Shown here piece after piece: positions 17,729-27,540 of a stretch of 64,000 bases of DNA; the first letter of the stretch is position 1; every line of letters starts with the position of its first letter. Location of the stretch: assembly GCF_030382115.1 (NCBI RefSeq), contig NZ_JAUDRJ010000003.1, positions 6,126,471 to 6,190,470 of the forward strand, written 5' to 3'. Below the pieces are notes generated by a model that saw nothing but the letters and a program-made list of their open reading frames with translations, was not told where the DNA came from and ran no database searches. This DNA comes from Nostoc sp. GT001. Its GTDB lineage: Bacteria > Cyanobacteriota > Cyanobacteriia > Cyanobacteriales > Nostocaceae. The translations under genes were made by a program, and so were the position numbers.

Positions 17729-20521
17729 ATGCTAAAACTTCTGTTGGGCGACCCCAACGCTCGTAAGCTTAAAAAATACCAACCTTCTGTTACTGAAATT
17801 AACCTTTTAGAGGAAGAAATTAAGGTTCTTTCCGATGATGAGTTAAAAGGTAAAACCGTCGAATTTAAACAACGGCTTGCCAAAGGCGAAACCTTAGATG
17901 ACATATTGCCAGAAGCTTACGCCGTTGTCCGGGAAGCAGGACGGCGAGTCTTAGGCTTGCGGCACTTTGATGTCCAACTCCTTGGCGGTATCATTTTGCA
18001 CGTAGGGCAAATTGCCGAGATGAAAACTGGTGAGGGTAAAACACTAGTTGCCACCTTGCCGAGTTATTTAAATGCCCTTACTGGTAAAGGTGTACACGTC
18101 ATTACCGTGAACGATTACCTGGCTCGTCGGGATGCTGAATGGATGGGACAGGTACATCGGTTCTTGGGGCTGAGTGTGGGGCTAATTCAGTCAAGCATGA
18201 CTCCTAGTGAACGTCAGAAAAACTACGATTGCGATATCACCTATGTTACCAACAGCGAGGTCGGCTTCGACTATCTGCGGGATAACATGGCGACATCAAT
18301 GGCAGATGTGGTGCAACGTCCGTTTAATTATTGCGTAATTGACGAGGTTGACTCGATTTTAGTTGATGAGGCGCGGACACCACTGATTATTTCTGGGCAG
18401 GTGGAAAGACCTACAGAAAAATATCTGCAAGCTGCTGAAATAGCATTCACACTCAAAAAAGACGAACATTACGATGTAGATGAAAAAGCTCGTAACGTGC
18501 TATTGACAGATGAAGGGTTTGCGGAATCGGAAAATCTTTTGGGAGTCACAGATTTATTTGACCCAGAAGATCCTTGGGCGCACTTCATTTTCAATGCAAT
18601 TAAAGCCAAGGAACTTTTTCTCAAGGATGTAAATTACATCGTCCGCAATGGTGAAGTGGTAATTGTGGATGAATTTACTGGTCGGGTGCTAGCCGGACGG
18701 CGTTGGAGTGATGGATTACACCAAGCGATTGAAGCGAAAGAACACGTAGAGATTCAGCCAGAAACTCAAACTCTCGCGACCATCACTTACCAAAATATGT
18801 TCTTGCTGTATCCAAAACTCGGTGGAATGACAGGAACAGCAAAAACCGAAGAACCAGAATTTGAAAAAATTTACAAACTCGAAGTTGCGGTAATTCCCAC
18901 CAATCGCGATCGCAGACGGGAAGATTTATCTGATATGGTCTTTAAGACAGAATCAGGCAAGTGGGGGGCGATCGCGAGAGAATGTGCCGAAATGCACGAA
19001 CTCGGTAGACCTGTATTAGTAGGAACCACTAGTGTAGAAAAATCTGAACTTCTGAGTAGGCTGCTGAAGGAATTGGCGATTCCTCACGAATTACTTAACG
19101 CCCGCCCGGAAAACGTCGAGCGTGAAGCGGAAATTGTCGCCCAAGCTGGACGAAAAGGTGCTGTTACTATTGCTACTAACATGGCTGGTAGAGGTACAGA
19201 CATCATTCTGGGTGGTAACTCCGAATATATGGCGCGTCTAAAGCTGCGGGAATACTTTATGCCGCGGATCGTCATGCCAGAAGATGAAGATAGCTTTGGC
19301 GTGCAAAGAGCAGCCGGATTGCCTACAGGACATGGTGGTGGTCAAGGCTTTGTCCCTGGTAAGAAAGTCAAAACTTGGCGGGCTTCGCCAGAAATTTTCC
19401 CAACTCAGTTGACAAAAGAAACCGAGAAACTACTCAAAGATGCAGTAGAAATTGCCGTGCGTGAGTATGGTGAACGTAGTTTACCGGAACTTGAAGCAGA
19501 AGACAAGGTAGCTGTAGCCGCAGAAAAAGCTCCCATCGATGACCCTGTAATTCAGAAATTGCGGGAAGCTTACAACCGCGTCAAGCAGGAATACGAACAA
19601 TTTACTACCCGCGAACATGATGAAGTAGTGGGAATTGGCGGTTTGCACGTAATTGGTACAGAACGCCACGAATCACGGCGGATTGATAACCAGTTGCGCG
19701 GACGTGCAGGAAGACAAGGCGACCCTGGAACCACAAGATTCTTCCTCAGTTTAGAGGATAACCTACTGCGGATTTTTGGTGGCGATCGCGTTGCTGGGTT
19801 AATGAATGCCTTCCAAGTGGAAGAAGATATGCCCATCGAATCTGGGATGCTTACCCGCAGTTTGGAAGGCGCACAGAAAAAAGTTGAAACCTATTACTAC
19901 GACATTCGGAAGCAGGTATTTGAGTATGACGAGGTGATGAATAATCAACGTCGTGCTATTTACGCCGAACGCCGTCGGGTGTTAGAAGGTCAAGATTTGA
20001 AAGAACAGGTAATTAAATACGCTGAAAAAACGATGGATGACATCGTTGACTACTACATCAACATAGACTTACCCTCGGAAGAGTGGGAGTTAGAAAAGTT
20101 GGTTGAGAAAGTCAAAGAATTCGTCTATCTGCTAGCAGATTTGCAAGCAAGTCAATTAGAAGATATCACAGTCAGCGAAATTAAAGCCTTCCTCCACGAA
20201 CAGGTACGAATTGCTTACGACCTCAAAGAAGCGCAAATTGACCAAGTTCAACCCGGACTGATGCGCCAAGCTGAACGCTTCTTTATCTTGCAACGCATTG
20301 ATACCCTGTGGCGGGAACACCTGCAACAAATGGATGCCTTACGCGAATCAGTAGGATTGCGTGGTTATGGGCAAAAAGACCCGCTGATTGAATATAAGAG
20401 CGAGGGTTACGAACTCTTCTTGGATATGATGGTTAACATTCGCCGAGACGTTGTTTACTCGTTGTTTATGTTCCAGCCTCAGCCTCAGCAGATGGTGCAG
20501 CCTTCGTCTGAGATGGTGTAG
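17729..20521 (+). CDS. secA: Preprotein translocase ATPase SecA
   Basis: The 930-residue motor of the Sec system drives unfolded preproteins through SecYEG at plasma and thylakoid membranes. The DEAD-like motor has MKTGEGKT (Walker A), [20 protein letters not shown] (Walker B) and [13 protein letters not shown]; motor 2 has [20 protein letters not shown]. The wing and scaffold domains are complete ([31 protein letters not shown]). The C terminus ends in glutamine/proline-rich [15 protein letters not shown] without the zinc-binding Cys cluster of E. coli SecA, normal for cyanobacteria. ATG at 17729. Confidence 0.98.
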   Translation: MLKLLLGDPNARKLKKYQPSVTEINLLEEEIKVLSDDELKGKTVEFKQRLAKGETLDDILPEAYAVVREAGRRVLGLRHFDVQLLGGIILHVGQIAEMKTGEGKTLVATLPSYLNALTGKGVHVITVNDYLARRDAEWMGQVHRFLGLSVGLIQSSMTPSERQKNYDCDITYVTNSEVGFDYLRDNMATSMADVVQRPFNYCVIDEVDSILVDEARTPLIISGQVERPTEKYLQAAEIAFTLKKDEHYDVDEKARNVLLTDEGFAESENLLGVTDLFDPEDPWAHFIFNAIKAKELFLKDVNYIVRNGEVVIVDEFTGRVLAGRRWSDGLHQAIEAKEHVEIQPETQTLATITYQNMFLLYPKLGGMTGTAKTEEPEFEKIYKLEVAVIPTNRDRRREDLSDMVFKTESGKWGAIARECAEMHELGRPVLVGTTSVEKSELLSRLLKELAIPHELLNARPENVEREAEIVAQAGRKGAVTIATNMAGRGTDIILGGNSEYMARLKLREYFMPRIVMPEDEDSFGVQRAAGLPTGHGGGQGFVPGKKVKTWRASPEIFPTQLTKETEKLLKDAVEIAVREYGERSLPELEAEDKVAVAAEKAPIDDPVIQKLREAYNRVKQEYEQFTTREHDEVVGIGGLHVIGTERHESRRIDNQLRGRAGRQGDPGTTRFFLSLEDNLLRIFGGDRVAGLMNAFQVEEDMPIESGMLTRSLEGAQKKVETYYYDIRKQVFEYDEVMNNQRRAIYAERRRVLEGQDLKEQVIKYAEKTMDDIVDYYINIDLPSEEWELEKLVEKVKEFVYLLADLQASQLEDITVSEIKAFLHEQVRIAYDLKEAQIDQVQPGLMRQAERFFILQRIDTLWREHLQQMDALRESVGLRGYGQKDPLIEYKSEGYELFLDMMVNIRRDVVYSLFMFQPQPQQMVQPSSEMV

Positions 20522-20625
20522 TAGCGTATATATCACGCAGAGACGCAGAGACGCAGAGAGTGCTTTTGCGTCTTTGTGTTTTAAGGCATCTCTCAAAAAG
20601 ATTTTGTTTTCAGGAGTTTGCTGAA
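20522..20625. repeat. Tandem acgcagag repeat after secA
   Basis: A 27-base tract of cgcagagacgcagagacgca type follows the secA stop (about 20536-20562). It is a common dispersed repeat in Nostoc. A Shine-Dalgarno-like aggag at 20612-20616 serves the next gene. Confidence 0.5.
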
Positions 20626-21084
20626 ATGGGTAAGTTGATACTACCAAATCTTCAGGGTAAGCAAATGGGGCAAGTAATAGTTACCCTCACTGTCACGAAT
20701 CGAATTGATCGAGTTTTGGCTCAACGAGGCTTTATTTCTTCGGCGGAAGTTCGCTCTTATACTCTGGATGATGTTTTAGTTGATACGGGCGCAACTTTGC
20801 TGTGTTTACCTACTAGTATTATTAGTCAACTAGGTTTAGTCCAAGGTGGAGAAGCCCAGGTAGAAACTGCTGCTGGAGTTAAGCAGGGGCGAATTTTCCG
20901 AGATGTTGAACTTAGTATTGCAGAGCGTCAAGGAACCTTTGATTGTTTAGAACTCACAGAAGTATCTTATGCCCTTTTAGGTGTAACACCAATGGAAGTT
21001 TTAGGGTTAGAACCAGACCTTAAAAATCGGAAGTTGCGGATTTTGCCGATGAATTATGAGCAAACTTATCTGAGTGTATTGTAA
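20626..21084 (+). CDS. Retropepsin-like aspartic protease family protein
   Basis: The 152-residue protein carries the clan AA aspartyl protease motif VLVDTGATLLCLP, with the second conserved part LGVTPMEVLGLEPD near the end. Single-domain retropepsin-like proteins work as dimers. Cyanobacterial members are uncharacterised. I take the ATG at 20626 with aggag 9 bases upstream. An upstream TTG frame (20560) would add 22 residues translated from repeat DNA, which is unlikely. Confidence 0.75.
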   Translation: MGKLILPNLQGKQMGQVIVTLTVTNRIDRVLAQRGFISSAEVRSYTLDDVLVDTGATLLCLPTSIISQLGLVQGGEAQVETAAGVKQGRIFRDVELSIAERQGTFDCLELTEVSYALLGVTPMEVLGLEPDLKNRKLRILPMNYEQTYLSVL

Positions 21085-21155
21085 GCGATCGTATGTTTTA
21101 TGCTGAAAGCAGGTACTCAGTTTTTCAGGTATCTGTTATAACCGATAATTAAGTT

Positions 21156-22043
21156 ATGCCTCTGTTAAGAGTAGATTATATGGCAGAAAACATTGATTAT
21201 GAGCAAATTTATCAACTGACATTCCGTAAACAATGGGCTGAGTTATTGGAGCTTGTTTATAAGTATTCTAAATTTGCTTCTTCAGATGAATTAGTTAGGA
21301 GAGTAGTAAATACTTTTGAAAATGAGTTTTTTGGAGAATTAGATAAAGGAATTGCAAAGGATGATATTGAAACTGTATTAGAAAATCTATTTCTACTTCA
21401 TAAAGGTAAGATTTATACTTTAACAGAAGATAGAGCTATTACAGTCGTTGTTGAGTTGGTCAAGATATATAGAAATAAAGGCTTACTCCTTGAAGCATAT
21501 AATTATGCTAAATTTTATCCTAAACAGGAAATATGTGCTGAAGTAATTAAGCTGCACCAGGAATCATTACCCAAAGTTGTAGAACATTCTCAAAGTGATC
21601 AAATAAAGGTAACAGAAAATAAAAATATAGCTAATGTAAAATATACTACCAGCCTCTTTAAATCTCATCAAGAGATAGAATTTTTCATGGCTGTTAGGGA
21701 AAACTTTCAAATGTTTGTAGTTTATCCTAATGTTGCATTAAGTTGTTTAATTAACTTTGACAAAATTAAGAGTAATTTGTCCCCAGAAGAGAGGAGCTTC
21801 TTTTTTAGAGGAATTGTAGATTGTGTTGTATTTGATCAACATGAAAGCTATAAACCAATTAAATTTTTTGAGTTAGATAGCTCTTATCATGATTCGCCTG
21901 AACAAAAATTAAGAGATAGTTATAAGGATAAGATTTTGGCATTGGCTGGACAAACACTTTATAGGATTAGAAAGGCCTCAGATAATCAGGGTAGGACAGA
22001 ATTCATGAAACTAATAAGAGAAATAGTAAATATTACATATTAA
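21156..22043 (+). CDS. DUF2726 (PD-(D/E)XK nuclease-like) protein with helical N-terminal domain
   Basis: The protein has 295 residues. The first about 135 are helical and leucine-rich with no recognised name (QWAELLELVYKYSKFASSDE). The C-terminal part, about 175-290, matches DUF2726, a restriction-endonuclease-like fold: VYPNVALSCLINFDKI, VDCVVFDQH, then FFELDSSYHDSPEQKLRDSYKDKILALAG and a closing LYRIR. The Asp, the E-x-D and the following Lys fit the nuclease signature. AT-rich with no HIP1 site. It is followed after 3 bases by a phosphatase gene, so co-transcribed. A second ATG at 21180 is possible. Function is unknown; nuclease activity is inferred. Confidence 0.65.
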   Translation: MPLLRVDYMAENIDYEQIYQLTFRKQWAELLELVYKYSKFASSDELVRRVVNTFENEFFGELDKGIAKDDIETVLENLFLLHKGKIYTLTEDRAITVVVELVKIYRNKGLLLEAYNYAKFYPKQEICAEVIKLHQESLPKVVEHSQSDQIKVTENKNIANVKYTTSLFKSHQEIEFFMAVRENFQMFVVYPNVALSCLINFDKIKSNLSPEERSFFFRGIVDCVVFDQHESYKPIKFFELDSSYHDSPEQKLRDSYKDKILALAGQTLYRIRKASDNQGRTEFMKLIREIVNITY

Positions 22044-22046
22044 TTA

Positions 22047-22346
22047 ATGAAAAAGCTTTTATTTCTCTGTAGCCAAAATAAATTACGTAGTCCTACCGCC
22101 GAAGCTGTGTTTTCTGAATATGAAGGATTTGAAACAGACTCCGCAGGCTTAGATCGCCATGCTGAAGTACCATTATCAACGGAGGCTATTCAATGGGCTG
22201 ATATTATCTTTGTAATGGAAAAATCCCATAAAAATAAACTATCCAAAAATTTTCAGCCTTTTCTGAAAGATAAAAAAATTATATGTTTAGATATACCAGA
22301 TGAATATGAGTATATGGAACCCGCTTTAATTGAGTTGTTAAAATAG
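22047..22346 (+). CDS. Small protein tyrosine phosphatase (COG4551-like)
   Basis: The 99-residue protein has the low-molecular-weight phosphatase loop CSQNKLRS at residues 8-15 (Cys-x5-Arg-Ser), then SAGLDRHAEVPLS, WADIIFVMEKSHKNKLSK and a late DIPDEYEYMEPALIELL. This is the short predicted-phosphatase branch, about 100-110 residues long, with catalytic Cys8, Arg14 and a C-terminal Asp. It starts 3 bases after the DUF2726 gene. Its substrate may be a phosphotyrosine protein or another phosphate; family members are barely studied. Confidence 0.85.
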   Translation: MKKLLFLCSQNKLRSPTAEAVFSEYEGFETDSAGLDRHAEVPLSTEAIQWADIIFVMEKSHKNKLSKNFQPFLKDKKIICLDIPDEYEYMEPALIELLK

Positions 22347-22375
22347 AAAGTTCTACCTCTATTAAAGATTAAAAA

Positions 22376-23059
22376 ATGAATATTCAAGAAGCTTTTAATT
22401 CTGCCGCAGGAGATTACGATAACTTACGTCGTGTTTTAATTCCCTGTTTTGATGACTTTTACAAAACAGCTGTTGAAATTATCCCAGGAGATTGCACTGC
22501 ACCGCTGAAGGTTCTAGATTTGGGTGCTGGTACTGGACTTTACTCAGGTATGGTTCAGTCCGTTTTCCCGAATGCAGAGTTCACCTTGCTAGACTTAGCC
22601 CCTGAGATGTTAGAAAAAGCTAAGTTGAGATTTAGCAAAATGGGTAAATCTCCCAAAATCTTAATTGGTGACTATATTGATACTGATTTAGGTGATTCAT
22701 ATAATCTGATAATCTCTGCCTTATCGATTCATCATTTGTCAGATGTTGACAAAGAACTTCTTTATCAACGGATTTATAATGTCCTCAATCCTGGAGGGAT
22801 ATTTGTCAACGCCGATCAAGTTCTCGGCAAAACGCCTGATTTAGAACAACTTTACCGTCAACACTGGTTAGATTCTGTCCGCGCGAAGAATATCTCAGAA
22901 GAGGATCTCAACGCTGCACAGAAACGCATGGAATACGATCGCATGGCAACCCTTGATATTCAACTTCGCTGGTTAGAAGCGGCTGGGTTCCAAAATGTGG
23001 ATTGCTGGTACAAAAATTTTAGCTTTGCTGTTTTTGGTGGTTATCGACCAACTATTTAA
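22376..23059 (+). CDS. Class I SAM-dependent methyltransferase
   Basis: The 227-residue Rossmann methyltransferase has motif I VLDLGAGTGLYSGMV, an acidic loop FTLLDLAPEMLEKAK, motif IV-like LIISALSIHHLSDVDK and post-motif LNPGGIFVNADQVLG. The IHHL pattern occurs in small-molecule methyltransferases of the Methyltransf_25 type. Substrate unknown. It is 29 bases after the phosphatase gene on the same strand and could belong to that cassette, though its base composition is closer to the chromosomal average. Confidence 0.85.
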   Translation: MNIQEAFNSAAGDYDNLRRVLIPCFDDFYKTAVEIIPGDCTAPLKVLDLGAGTGLYSGMVQSVFPNAEFTLLDLAPEMLEKAKLRFSKMGKSPKILIGDYIDTDLGDSYNLIISALSIHHLSDVDKELLYQRIYNVLNPGGIFVNADQVLGKTPDLEQLYRQHWLDSVRAKNISEEDLNAAQKRMEYDRMATLDIQLRWLEAAGFQNVDCWYKNFSFAVFGGYRPTI

Positions 23060-23101
23060 CCGCTATTTTTGCGATCGAGATTCCAAGCAGAGGAGAATTG
23101 A

Positions 23102-23545
23102 TTATTTGCCAGAACAGTAGCTATTAATTTCCTTGACTATTGAACTTTCTTCAGTACTACTTTTTTGCAGAGATACCAAAAAGCCCTTTGCTGCTGGTAG
23201 ATTCTTTTTATCTATGGCTGCTGCTGCATTATTCAATTCCTTGCTGATGTTCTGATAAAGTGTGAGAAAGCGTCCTTGAAAACCTTGCAATTTTTCATCT
23301 TTAACTTCTAGTGCTTTCATCTCTGTGGCAAGTGGATCTATCTTACCAGCAAGTTCAGTTAAAGCTTTAGAACCTTTTGCTGGATTGGGATTTTTGCCGA
23401 ATTCCTGACCTAGAGTAGATGCCTGATTGGCAACTTTGATAACTTTGTTACATTGAGCAACTTTACTTTCGCCACAACCTGCAAATAATAATGCGATCGC
23501 AGTAGTGACTGAAAGTATAAAACTTTGCTTAAATACGCGTTGCAT
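23102..23545 (-). CDS. Hypothetical lipoprotein
   Basis: From the ATG at 23545 the protein has 147 residues. An upstream ATG at 23563 adds six. It has a lipoprotein signal peptide with lipobox LLFAGC, then a helical domain with three conserved-looking cysteines overall (AGCGES, AQCNK, NSYCSGK). It should be anchored by lipid on the periplasmic side. I do not recognise a family. It faces the methyltransferase gene end to end. Confidence 0.65.
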   Translation of the reverse strand: MQRVFKQSFILSVTTAIALLFAGCGESKVAQCNKVIKVANQASTLGQEFGKNPNPAKGSKALTELAGKIDPLATEMKALEVKDEKLQGFQGRFLTLYQNISKELNNAAAAIDKKNLPAAKGFLVSLQKSSTEESSIVKEINSYCSGK

Positions 23546-23747
23546 AGGTTCTATGATCTCCAACTATATTTAGTGAAAGTTGGACAGTAGGAATGGATGG
23601 TTAGAGAAAATACTTTTTCTAAAAAGAATCTTTATTTCTGTTTTTAACTTTCTTTCTGCCCTGTTACTTTATACTTCATTTTTTCGATAATGTGTATGTA
23701 ATTACACGCAAATAACCCAATTTTAAATTAGATAGTCGTGTTGTCCT

Positions 23748-26327
23748 TTACTCTAGCAATTTTGGAATTAATCTCAGTGTTGCAGTCGTATTTTCTGTAA
23801 CATTCTTTGATTCCCATAATATCTGGTGGTATTCAATCTTGCGCCAAGGTTCAACCATATCGTTGTAGTGGCGATGGAAAGCATGACCTGATTGCCCAGG
23901 GGTGTGAATTGCTACTGAATTATCCAAATTTCCCAAATCTACAATCATCCGCAGTGAAGGAATATCAGTCACTTCAAAGGATTTATTTGCTCTCCAACGG
24001 TTAGCATTCACTGTTTCGCCGTTACCAGATGTAGCAAATGCACCACGATTAAATAAAGCTTCAATCGGTGCAACCCCAGATTTACCTAAAGTGGCATTCC
24101 GAAAAGTAATGGTATGCAGCTTGCCCCAATTCCAGTTGTTCGGGTCTTTGCTTTGAATTCGTTCTAATTCATTCACGGCTTCTATAAAGGATTGTCGCAG
24201 GATTTGGTCGCGGCTCTCAACTTCTGGGGTGTTGCGATTATCCCACCAAGAACTATTGGGCTGTTTGACCAGATTTGCGATCACAGCATACCAGCGATCG
24301 CCTCCATGCGGAAAGTACTTTTCAGGCAACTGATCGTGAAACGTATCTGCCAGTAAGTGTTTCCAGAAGACTTCAAACAAAGCAGCAACAGGCGATGTCA
24401 TTCCTAACTGCAAATTCCAATCTTGTAATAATTTTTGGGCTGCTTGCAAGCGAGGAGTATCAACAGTGATAGATTGCAGTAGTGGTACTAATGTTTGTGC
24501 ATTCAGATTGCGATCGTCTCCTTGTATTCGCTGCACACCTTTGAGGGAAATCGGTTGCGTTTGTTGTGAAATCATCTCAACAATGCGCTGTGCCCGATAG
24601 CCATAAACCCAGTCTGCGGTAATTAGATAAGGATATTCACGCATAACTAAATTATTGGCAGTAGCAATATAACCTTGAGATGGATTGAAACTTTTGGGCA
24701 ATTTCTCAAAGTCAATATAGCCTTGCCACTCATATTCATCCGTCCAACCAGGAACGGGATAACGCCCATCTCCCTGAGCGCGGATGGGGAATTTACCAGG
24801 CATTTGGTAGCCAATATTGCCATCAATGTCAGCGTAGACCAAGTTTTGAGCGGGGACATCATAATTGCTGGCAGCAGTGCGGAATTCCTGCCAGTTTTGA
24901 GCGCGATTGATTTGGGGAACAGCATACCCTAGTTTTGAAGGTTCTAGGGCTGTCCAACGCAGGGCTACGGCGTAATTTTGCGGTAATTCTAGCGACTGAC
25001 TTGGCTGGAATTGCTTTAGATTGGGCGAAACATCAGAGAGAATTGGCCCATGTCGGGTGTAGCGTACCGTTTGCACAATCGATTGACTTCCAGCGACTTG
25101 AATCGTCTCTGGCACGAGTTGCATATCAACCCATTTGCCATTGACTTCATACTGATTAGGATTTTTCGGGTTAATTTTCTCAATGTATAAATCCATCACA
25201 TCAGATTGTACATTGGTGACACCCCAGGCAATGCGATCGCTATGACCGATAATTACTCCAATCATTCCCGCAAAGGAAAAACCAGAAACGTTGTAGGGAC
25301 ATTCTGCATTCTTCGGTGTGCAGTGTAGACCAACCTCGTACCAGATAGAGGGAATTTGCACACCTAAGTGCGGGTCATTCGCCAAAATTGGCTTACCTGT
25401 AGCTGTTCGCTGACCAGATATTACCCAGCTATTCGAGCCAATACCTATTCCCGTGGGCCCTATAAGTTGTTCCAAAGCCATCATCGGCTTAGTAATTGAC
25501 TCCAAAGCAGGTAATACATCTGGAGAGTCGAGAAGTGAAGAAGAAGCGGGCAAATAACTCTGCGTGTTCCCCTGTCTCTGTGTCCCTGTGTTCTCTTTCT
25601 TCTGGAACTTAGGTAAAATAACTGGCAAGTCTTGAGGGTATGGTGGAAAAAGTTCCTCTACTTGATTGGGGTTAAGGGTTTTGAGCAAAATAGCGCGTTC
25701 AATTTCTCGCTCGAAATTTCTGCCCAAATCGTAAGCCATTACCTTCCCCCAAGTCAGAGAATGCAGTATTTGCCAAGGTTCTGGCTGATACCCAGGATTG
25801 AGGAACTTTAGCACAGTGTATTCTAGACTCAGGGCGCTGCCTTGATGCTCTCTCAAATAGGCATTGACACCATCGGCGTAAGCTTGCAGGTATGCTTTCA
25901 TCTCTGCATTAATTTCCTGAATTTCTTGCTGCGCCACCCTCGCCCAACCCATTGTCCGCAGATATTTATCAGTGTCAACCTGAGATGAACCAAACATTTC
26001 TGAAAGTCGCCCAGAACCAATATGTCGCCAAAAGTCCATTTGCCAAAATCGGTCTTGGGCGTGGATATAACCTTGCGCCATGAATAAATCGTGAGAGTTG
26101 GCAGCATAAATATGGGGAATACCCCATTTATCCCGCTGAACGGTTACTTCAGCTTTTAGTTGAGGTATTTGAATTGTGCCACTCTCTTGCGGAAAGGATT
26201 GGCGTACAGTGTAGGTGACAAATCCTACTAACAATAGCCCTAGCACTGACAGGAAAATCAGAGTAATTTTGAGTCTTTTACGTAACCAACCTTTCCTGGA
26301 GTTTTTCATGTGAGCTTCCCGTGGCAT
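23748..26327 (-). CDS. Penicillin acylase family protein (Ntn hydrolase)
   Basis: The 859-residue precursor of a secreted or membrane-tethered N-terminal nucleophile hydrolase has an N-terminal hydrophobic helix at about 19-41. The A-chain region includes QLKAEVTVQRDKWGIPHIYA and AQGYIHAQDRFWQMDFWR. The autoprocessing site is GIGSNSWVISG, freeing the catalytic Ser of the B chain at about residue 298. NDPHLGVQIPSIWYEVGLH and a C-terminal GQSGHAFHRHYNDM are also family hallmarks. Such enzymes cleave acyl side chains, for example of acyl-homoserine lactones or penicillins. Substrate here unknown. Confidence 0.92.
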   Translation of the reverse strand: MPREAHMKNSRKGWLRKRLKITLIFLSVLGLLLVGFVTYTVRQSFPQESGTIQIPQLKAEVTVQRDKWGIPHIYAANSHDLFMAQGYIHAQDRFWQMDFWRHIGSGRLSEMFGSSQVDTDKYLRTMGWARVAQQEIQEINAEMKAYLQAYADGVNAYLREHQGSALSLEYTVLKFLNPGYQPEPWQILHSLTWGKVMAYDLGRNFEREIERAILLKTLNPNQVEELFPPYPQDLPVILPKFQKKENTGTQRQGNTQSYLPASSSLLDSPDVLPALESITKPMMALEQLIGPTGIGIGSNSWVISGQRTATGKPILANDPHLGVQIPSIWYEVGLHCTPKNAECPYNVSGFSFAGMIGVIIGHSDRIAWGVTNVQSDVMDLYIEKINPKNPNQYEVNGKWVDMQLVPETIQVAGSQSIVQTVRYTRHGPILSDVSPNLKQFQPSQSLELPQNYAVALRWTALEPSKLGYAVPQINRAQNWQEFRTAASNYDVPAQNLVYADIDGNIGYQMPGKFPIRAQGDGRYPVPGWTDEYEWQGYIDFEKLPKSFNPSQGYIATANNLVMREYPYLITADWVYGYRAQRIVEMISQQTQPISLKGVQRIQGDDRNLNAQTLVPLLQSITVDTPRLQAAQKLLQDWNLQLGMTSPVAALFEVFWKHLLADTFHDQLPEKYFPHGGDRWYAVIANLVKQPNSSWWDNRNTPEVESRDQILRQSFIEAVNELERIQSKDPNNWNWGKLHTITFRNATLGKSGVAPIEALFNRGAFATSGNGETVNANRWRANKSFEVTDIPSLRMIVDLGNLDNSVAIHTPGQSGHAFHRHYNDMVEPWRKIEYHQILWESKNVTENTTATLRLIPKLLE

Positions 26328-26435
26328 TGTTTGGTGAAATCAGGCAATACTACAAGGTATTAAATCAGCATCTTTAGAAAAGTGCGATCTGCTCATTTAA
26401 AATACACCTGAGTACACAGCTAAAATTTTGTTGTA

Positions 26436-27236
26436 CTAGCTGCCAGTAGAACAATAGTATCGCTCTCCTATTTTCCAAAGCTGAAGCGCAACTATTAGAA
26501 AGAGAATGCCTGCGATTGGTGAGATATAACAAAACCACAAAGGCACTAAAAAAGCATCTTCTTTTTCAAGTACTGCAAGCAAAGGAAAATAGCTGACGCA
26601 AGCAAGTGGTATCAAGAAAGTAAAGAATCGCTGAAACCACTTGTTATAAATCGAAAGTGGGTACTGAGCCGTTTCGACTCCTCCATAAGTGAGGATATTC
26701 ATAATTTCGAGAGATTCAATAGTCCAGAAGGTGATGGTTGCTTGCATAATGACAATGCCAACAAAGAGTGCAACTCCACCAAAAAATGAAGTACCCAAAA
26801 GCCATAAAGTTTTAAAAGTTAAAGGAATCTGGAGTGATGAAAGTGACCACCACATAACAACAATTCCTTGAAATAATCTTCCGATTCGTTTCAAAGTAAA
26901 CTCTTTACCTAAAAGTTGAATTGCTGTGGTGCGTGGACGAACAAGCAAACGGTCGAAGTCTCCACTTTTAATTATTGTTGTAAATGAGTCAAAGCCTTTT
27001 CCAAGGGCATCAGCACAGGCAAAAGAAATATTAATTATTCCATAAAATAGAGCAACTTCGTTTAAAGTCCACGTACCAATACTATTAAAACGACTAAAAA
27101 GTGCCCAGACTCCAAAAAATTCAACAGCAGTTCCTAAAAACTGCCCTATGACTTGCAGCCAGAAAGAAACTTTGTACTGCATTTGCGACTTGAAAGATAC
27201 AGAAATATATCGAAGGTAAAGCGAAAAATCATTCAT
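26436..27236 (-). CDS. ABC-2 type transporter permease (second permease)
   Basis: The 266-residue membrane protein has six hydrophobic segments of the ABC-2/PF06182-like family. Markers are RYISVSFKSQMQYKVSFWLQ near the N terminus, FDSFTTIIKSGDFDRLLVRPRTT and the late PLACVSYFPLLAVLEKED. It is the third gene of an exporter operon (ATPase, permease, permease), separated from the first permease by a 304-base repeat-filled gap. Cargo unknown. ATG at 27236. Confidence 0.85.
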   Translation of the reverse strand: MNDFSLYLRYISVSFKSQMQYKVSFWLQVIGQFLGTAVEFFGVWALFSRFNSIGTWTLNEVALFYGIINISFACADALGKGFDSFTTIIKSGDFDRLLVRPRTTAIQLLGKEFTLKRIGRLFQGIVVMWWSLSSLQIPLTFKTLWLLGTSFFGGVALFVGIVIMQATITFWTIESLEIMNILTYGGVETAQYPLSIYNKWFQRFFTFLIPLACVSYFPLLAVLEKEDAFLVPLWFCYISPIAGILFLIVALQLWKIGERYYCSTGS

Positions 27237-27540
27237 AGTTGCTTTGTAATTTTTATTTAAAATAAATTATCTAATATCAATTATGTATGCAAAATTATAT
27301 AAGGAACGAACCGCATTCGCTTTAGCGTCTCGTTAGAGAAGGACACAAAGGAAGAAAGAAAATTTGGCGCAGCCTCACAAAGAAATGGTATAACCTATCT
27401 TCCTGCTTAAAAAATTACGAATTACGAACTTGTACTGAGCGTAGTCGTTGGCGTGGTAACAGAGCGTAGTCGTTCGCGCAGCGTCTCGTAGAGAAGTGCA
27501 GCCTCTCGTATAGAAGTATTACGAATTACGAATTATTTAC
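27237..27540. repeat. Repeat DNA inserted in the ABC exporter operon
   Basis: The gap between the two permease genes contains an 81-base dispersed repeat at 27436-27516 that recurs inverted at 29402-29482 with two mismatches. attacgaatt tandem repeats lie around it, and a further block at 27305-27345 has cattcgctttagcgtctcg. The stretch shows no coding content and breaks what is otherwise a tight operon. Confidence 0.7.

Noticed and set aside
20560..20625. Upstream TTG extension of the retropepsin-like gene
   Set aside because: It would translate acgcagag-type repeat DNA, and a good ribosome-binding site precedes the internal ATG at 20626.
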